Below are positions 60,423-64,000 of a stretch of DNA of 64,000 nucleotides, one piece after another. Origin of the DNA: Episyrphus balteatus (taxonomy: Eukaryota > Arthropoda > Insecta > Diptera > Syrphidae); NCBI RefSeq assembly GCF_945859705.1, contig NC_079136.1, positions 85,684,867-85,748,866 of the forward strand. The letters run 5' to 3'. The translations under genes were made by a program, and so were the position numbers. The notes beneath the pieces were generated by a model. The model had not been told where the DNA came from and ran no database searches. It saw nothing but the letters and a program-made list of their open reading frames with translations. Numbering within the stretch: the first letter of the stretch is position 1; every line of letters starts with the position of its first letter.

Positions 60423-60672
60423 TCTATGTGAAGTTGGCATCCCCAAACGCTAATTTTTTTTCGAACCTGCCTGGTTTGAATGCCCAAGATTAGCCCAGAG
60501 GATATCCCAAAACCCTTAGTTCTAAAATTCTAGCTGCGGTTCGTTTGCTCAACGTAAGCCCAGGATAGCCCAACTTTTATTTTCGCTAACTTACCCTGAA
60601 CTTAAAAATTAAAGAAGCATTATTTTGTATTCACCTCACAAAAAAAAATATTACGCATACACCACAGTGACC
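60423..60672. repeat. Dispersed repeat family D, copy 2
   Basis: CTATGTGAAGTTGGCATCCC to TACGCATACACCACAGTGACC, shorter than the copy at 53772 because of an internal deletion near 60537. Confidence 0.75.
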
Positions 60673-60690
60673 CATTTAATTTATAATTGC

Positions 60691-61090
60691 CATATCGGCC
60701 ATTCCAAAGTAACGGAGAGGACATATTGACGTTTGTTTCAAGTTTATCTCGTTAAAGAAGCAATCTTTTTTCTTGAAACTTCTTGGGTATTAAGGACTCA
60801 TGATAAAGTTGATGTTCTAGAAGTTCCACGTAAAATTTATTTAACGTAGCCAAATTATTCCGAGATAAAGACGGTAACGGAGAAGACGCGTACTCGTCTT
60901 CTCCGTTACCATCTTTGTCTGTGAATAATTTAGCTACTCTTAATGAGTTTTTCGTGAAACTTCTAGCACATCATGTCATGAGTCCTTTAAGGACCACCAA
61001 TTTTAAAGAAAAATAATTGCTTCTTTAACGAGATAAACTGGATAACAAACGTCAAAATGACCTAAAAGTTAAAATGGAATGGCCCATATG
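60691..61090. mobile_element. 400-bp palindromic foldback element
   Basis: Both halves pair along nearly the full length (CATATCGGCCATTCCA … ATGGAATGGCCCATATG). At the centre, 60873-60888 and 60895-60910 form a perfect 16-bp stem, GGTAACGGAGAAGACG / CGTCTTCTCCGTTACC. Also TTTATCTCGTTAAAGAAGCA in both arms. Non-coding. Confidence 0.9.
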
Positions 61091-61833
61091 AGCATTTAGA
61101 AAAGCTACATGATTGGTAAAATCTATCCTAACAATTTTTACACTGAATAAAAAAGTTTTGATTTTTAAGGGGTTGGTAATTTGAAAAAAAATGTCTGTCA
61201 TAATTTTTGAAGTAAGAGTGGGCTAACGAAAAAAAGTGATGTGAGTTTTGTTGGAATTGTCATGGTCAGGTTAGTTCAGAAAGGTTTAAAAAGTACTATT
61301 CGTAATTCGTGTATCATGTAGGTACTGAAAAAGAAATCACCTCACACACCATTTTATATTTGTTGTTACTTTTAAGAAATGTTTGGATAGGTTTTACTAC
61401 TATTGCAAATAAAAAAAAAATGCTTAAGAAAAAAAAGTATTTATTGCAGCTGATAAAAATTTGCATTAAAAATTTAAAAAAATATTTGCATTAAAAAAAT
61501 ACTTTGCATTAAGAAATAAATGTTATGTCAACTATAACATTGAACCTAATGTATGGTCAAATAGTCAAAATTGTAAGAAATTTGACGAATATTAAAAAAA
61601 AAATAAAACATTTTCCATTGATTTGTGAAAATTGCAGAAAATTTTTTATTTGCAAAAAATGTTTTTTTTAAAGCAAATATTTTTCAGTTGTAGCAGAAAT
61701 TTTATTTTCAATGCAAATATTTTTCAGTTGCAAAATTTTTTTTTTCAGTTGCGATAAATATTTTTTTGTGTTTATATTTGCAATAAATATTTTTTTTATT
61801 GATATTTTTACAACCCCTGCTTCACATTATGTG
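61091..61833. other. AT-rich region, no gene seen
   Basis: Dominated by A- and T-runs with repeated TTTGCATT/AATGCAAA and TTTTTCAGTTG motifs between 61450 and 61760. No coding character. Confidence 0.4.
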
Positions 61834-62250
61834 TGTTCAACGAAGCTGTTCTGGACTGCTCCAGACAGAAAAGATCAGTTATGCTGTTCATTGAGGTTTT
61901 TCTGTTCTGAACTGTTCTAGTTTGCTGTCTAATGACTCTGTCTAGAACAGATTAGAACAGGATTTTCTGTTCTTACTTTGTTACATGTTACAACAGATTC
62001 GTGAGAACTGTCAAAAGCAAAGCTGTCATTTTTTTATTTATGCTGTGCGAATATTTCTCGTATCCTCGTTATATTTTTCACAAAAAAAAAAAAGAAAACA
62101 CAAACGAGAAACGAAAATATCACACAATTTACATTTTTTTTTTTTATTTTGACAACTGACCTTTAACTGACTGTTCTAACTTGTTCTGACGTTTCTGACG
62201 AAACTTTGCTGTGCCTTCCTGTTCTGATCTAGAAAAATCCTTGTTGAATA
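61834..62250. mobile_element. MITE family A, copy 2 (417 bp)
   Basis: TGTTCAACGAAGCTGTTCTG to AATCCTTGTTGAATA; matches 23968-24457 over its length with deletions. Confidence 0.75.
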
Positions 62251-62303
62251 CAACTATAAGCGAGCATCACTTTTTATCAAATCATGCTTGAAAACAAAAC
62301 ATT

Positions 62304-62418
62304 AGCCCTGTTGCATTGGAGATGGTAAAATACACATTCATATCTCCTCGTATTGCAGAATTGCAGTACTCATTGATCTACTCATGAGTAAACTACCACC
62401 TCCAATGGAACAGGGCTA
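62304..62418. mobile_element. Palindromic MITE (115 bp)
   Basis: TAGCCCTGTTGCATTGGAGA pairs with TCCAATGGAACAGGGCTA plus the adjoining ACTACCACC. Within 270 bp of the Golgin-84 start codon, so possibly in its promoter. Confidence 0.8.
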
Positions 62419-62681
62419 CAGTTCATCAATCTCAACTAAACAGTCCAAAGGGAACATTCCAAAAATGAAATTACGTCGGTAATATAGTAAAATGGTTAAA
62501 GTTTTTGAACACATCCTTTAAAAAAAAAAACTTCAAACATTGACGTTTGCATTTTGTATGTTTTTTGTTTTTGCATTCGTGATAATTTTTCATTTAATTT
62601 CAATTTGTCGAAGTCTGAAACCATTGTTCAATTAAACAAATAAGTTTGTCAAAACTATCTTCCAATTCCTAAAAAAAAAAA

Positions 62682-64000
62682 ATGTCATGGATAACTGGTC
62701 TTGCTGACAAAGCAGAAAATATATTGAATAAATTAGATCAAAATGCTGCAACAGCTCTCCAAACTCCACCAAATTCTTCCAACACAATTACCACCACATC
62801 ATCATTACCAACAATTATTAATCCAAACATTATTCAAAACGATAGAATTGAAGTTATAAATCGAATTTATCCAGCCAATTCTCTACAACTCGTCAAATCA
62901 CCACTTTCCCCAAAACGAACTCCATCGACGCCCACAAAATCAAGTCCAACAAAACAAGTTGCTTCATCTGTCGATACAATCGATTTCCCTCAAGACATAT
63001 CGAATCTCTCTTCACGACGTAGTTCGTTAAGTTCACAACCCGACTCAGTGACAATTGATATGTCTGTCACATCTGAAAAGAACAATGTTCCAACTCAACC
63101 CAAATCGATTTCAGAGATTCAAGAGCTTGCTGCATTTAAAATTGCTCTAGCTGATATCTCGAATGAGCGAGATGAACTCAAAGGTAAACTTCTTGCCTTA
63201 ACAGATAGTAGCCAAAATGCATTAATGCAAACTCGACTCGGAGAAATGGAAATTCTGGTTAATCGATTGACCGCTGAGCGGGATCAAATCCAGAATGAAC
63301 TTTATGATGCTCAGAGCACAAATAAAGGCTATATGCATTCCATTTCTCAACTAGAGTCTAACATTGCCAAGATTCAACAAGAATTTGTTGATGTCACTAA
63401 GAAATTACAAATGCAAATTAAAGAAACCGAACAGCAGCGTCTTGATTTGGTTGAGTATCGTAAAAAAGCACAACTCGCTTTGCAAATGAAAGATCAAATG
63501 ATTAATGAGTTAAAGTCACAAGGGAATGGGGGAGATATTAAACAATCTTCTTCTGAAAATTCCAATGAACGAGTGTTACTTTTAGAAATAAGCACTTTAA
63601 AAGAAGAAAATAAGCAATTTCAAGAAGAAATTCAAAATATTCGCATGCAATTAGAAAATTCAAAGGCAAATCTTCATTCGATTTGTCGTCAGCATGAGGA
63701 GACTCTTTCAATACTTCATACAAACGATGATACACTTCGGAAAGATATACGTTCCGAGAAGGAGCGGATATTACAACTTGAATCTGAGTTGAGGGTTTTG
63801 AATCAGGAATTGTTGGCTACACGGAAGCAAATGGCAAGTCAAATGGAAACCTATTCGGCTACTATTCAGGAGAAGGAGAAACAGTTGGAAAGAGTTAAGG
63901 CTAGTTATGCAGCTGCACAAGCAGATCCTACTGCTTTCGAGACACGAATAAGGGCTTTAACTCAAACTCTGGTGGAAAAGCAAAATTCAGTAGAAACAAT
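62682..64000 (+). CDS. Golgin84: Golgin-84 (GOLGA5), 5' part, runs off the window
   Basis: Golgi membrane tether for intra-Golgi vesicles. The ATG at 62682 opens an unbroken frame of 439 codons to the window edge with no intron. The first ten residues, MSWITGLADK, followed by AENILNKLDQNAATALQ, are the conserved golgin-84 N-terminus. Residues about 30-145 are low-complexity, rich in Ser, Thr and Pro (SPLSPKRTPSTPTKSSPTK). From about 145 on, heptad-like Glu/Lys/Leu sequence (EIQELAAFKIALADISNERD, then LTAERDQIQNELYDA) predicts long coiled coil. FETRIRALTQTLVEKQNS near the edge is a family hallmark. The C-terminal membrane anchor lies outside the window. Confidence 0.95.
   Translation, partial: MSWITGLADKAENILNKLDQNAATALQTPPNSSNTITTTSSLPTIINPNIIQNDRIEVINRIYPANSLQLVKSPLSPKRTPSTPTKSSPTKQVASSVDTIDFPQDISNLSSRRSSLSSQPDSVTIDMSVTSEKNNVPTQPKSISEIQELAAFKIALADISNERDELKGKLLALTDSSQNALMQTRLGEMEILVNRLTAERDQIQNELYDAQSTNKGYMHSISQLESNIAKIQQEFVDVTKKLQMQIKETEQQRLDLVEYRKKAQLALQMKDQMINELKSQGNGGDIKQSSSENSNERVLLLEISTLKEENKQFQEEIQNIRMQLENSKANLHSICRQHEETLSILHTNDDTLRKDIRSEKERILQLESELRVLNQELLATRKQMASQMETYSATIQEKEKQLERVKASYAAAQADPTAFETRIRALTQTLVEKQNSVET

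Overview
The window reads as nuclear DNA of a brachyceran fly (Diptera). Genes are split by short GT-AG introns, non-coding DNA is very AT-rich, and the proteins resemble Drosophila families. Gene order also fits: from memory, the D. melanogaster equivalents CG5281 (SLC35G), CG5276 (apyrase), CG6744 (Exd2), CG6764 (RpL24-like), CG6728 (ninaG) and CG6723 (SLC5) have closely numbered loci in one 3R region. That synteny is remembered, not computed. A hoverfly or another fly with an expanded genome is possible; species cannot be told from the sequence.

Layout: (1) 1-300, first coding exon of an SLC35G-type transporter on the minus strand. (2) 0.9-12.3 kb, a GTCGAC-rich satellite of 13-bp monomers in two blocks (1930-7745 and 8708-12317), split by a 962-bp inverted-repeat transposon. 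(3) 13.1-18.6 kb, a membrane-anchored apyrase (CANT1/SCAN type) with two coding exons; its 4.1-kb intron holds a decayed LINE. (4) 19.5-23.8 kb, the seven-exon exonuclease gene Exd2 on the minus strand. (5) 26.0-26.6 kb, the ribosome-biogenesis gene RpL24-like/RLP24. (6) 27-34 kb, a transposon graveyard with a 300-bp tandem repeat organised as trimers of about 909 bp. (7) 35.1-40.2 kb, a GMC oxidoreductase, probably ninaG, with RAG1/Transib-like transposase remains in an intron. (8) 42.4-49.4 kb, a complete 11-exon SLC5 sodium-coupled transporter on the minus strand, with a nested foldback transposon in intron 2. (9) 49.4-58.0 kb, gene-poor DNA with dispersed repeats. (10) 58.0-59.1 kb, a five-exon takeout/juvenile-hormone-binding-family secreted protein on the minus strand. 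(11) 62.7-64 kb, the 5' part of Golgin-84, running off the window.

The genes are an ordinary mix (nucleotide hydrolysis, mitochondrial nuclease, 60S maturation, retinoid or sterol-type oxidation, monocarboxylate/vitamin uptake, hydrophobic ligand transport, Golgi tethering) and do not form one pathway. The unusual content is the repeat fraction: two independent higher-order satellites, about twenty short inverted-repeat elements, perfect hairpins, and LINE 3' ends with an AACCT-type tail. The many long open frames in the 13-bp satellite follow from a stop-poor monomer whose length is not a multiple of three; they are not genes.
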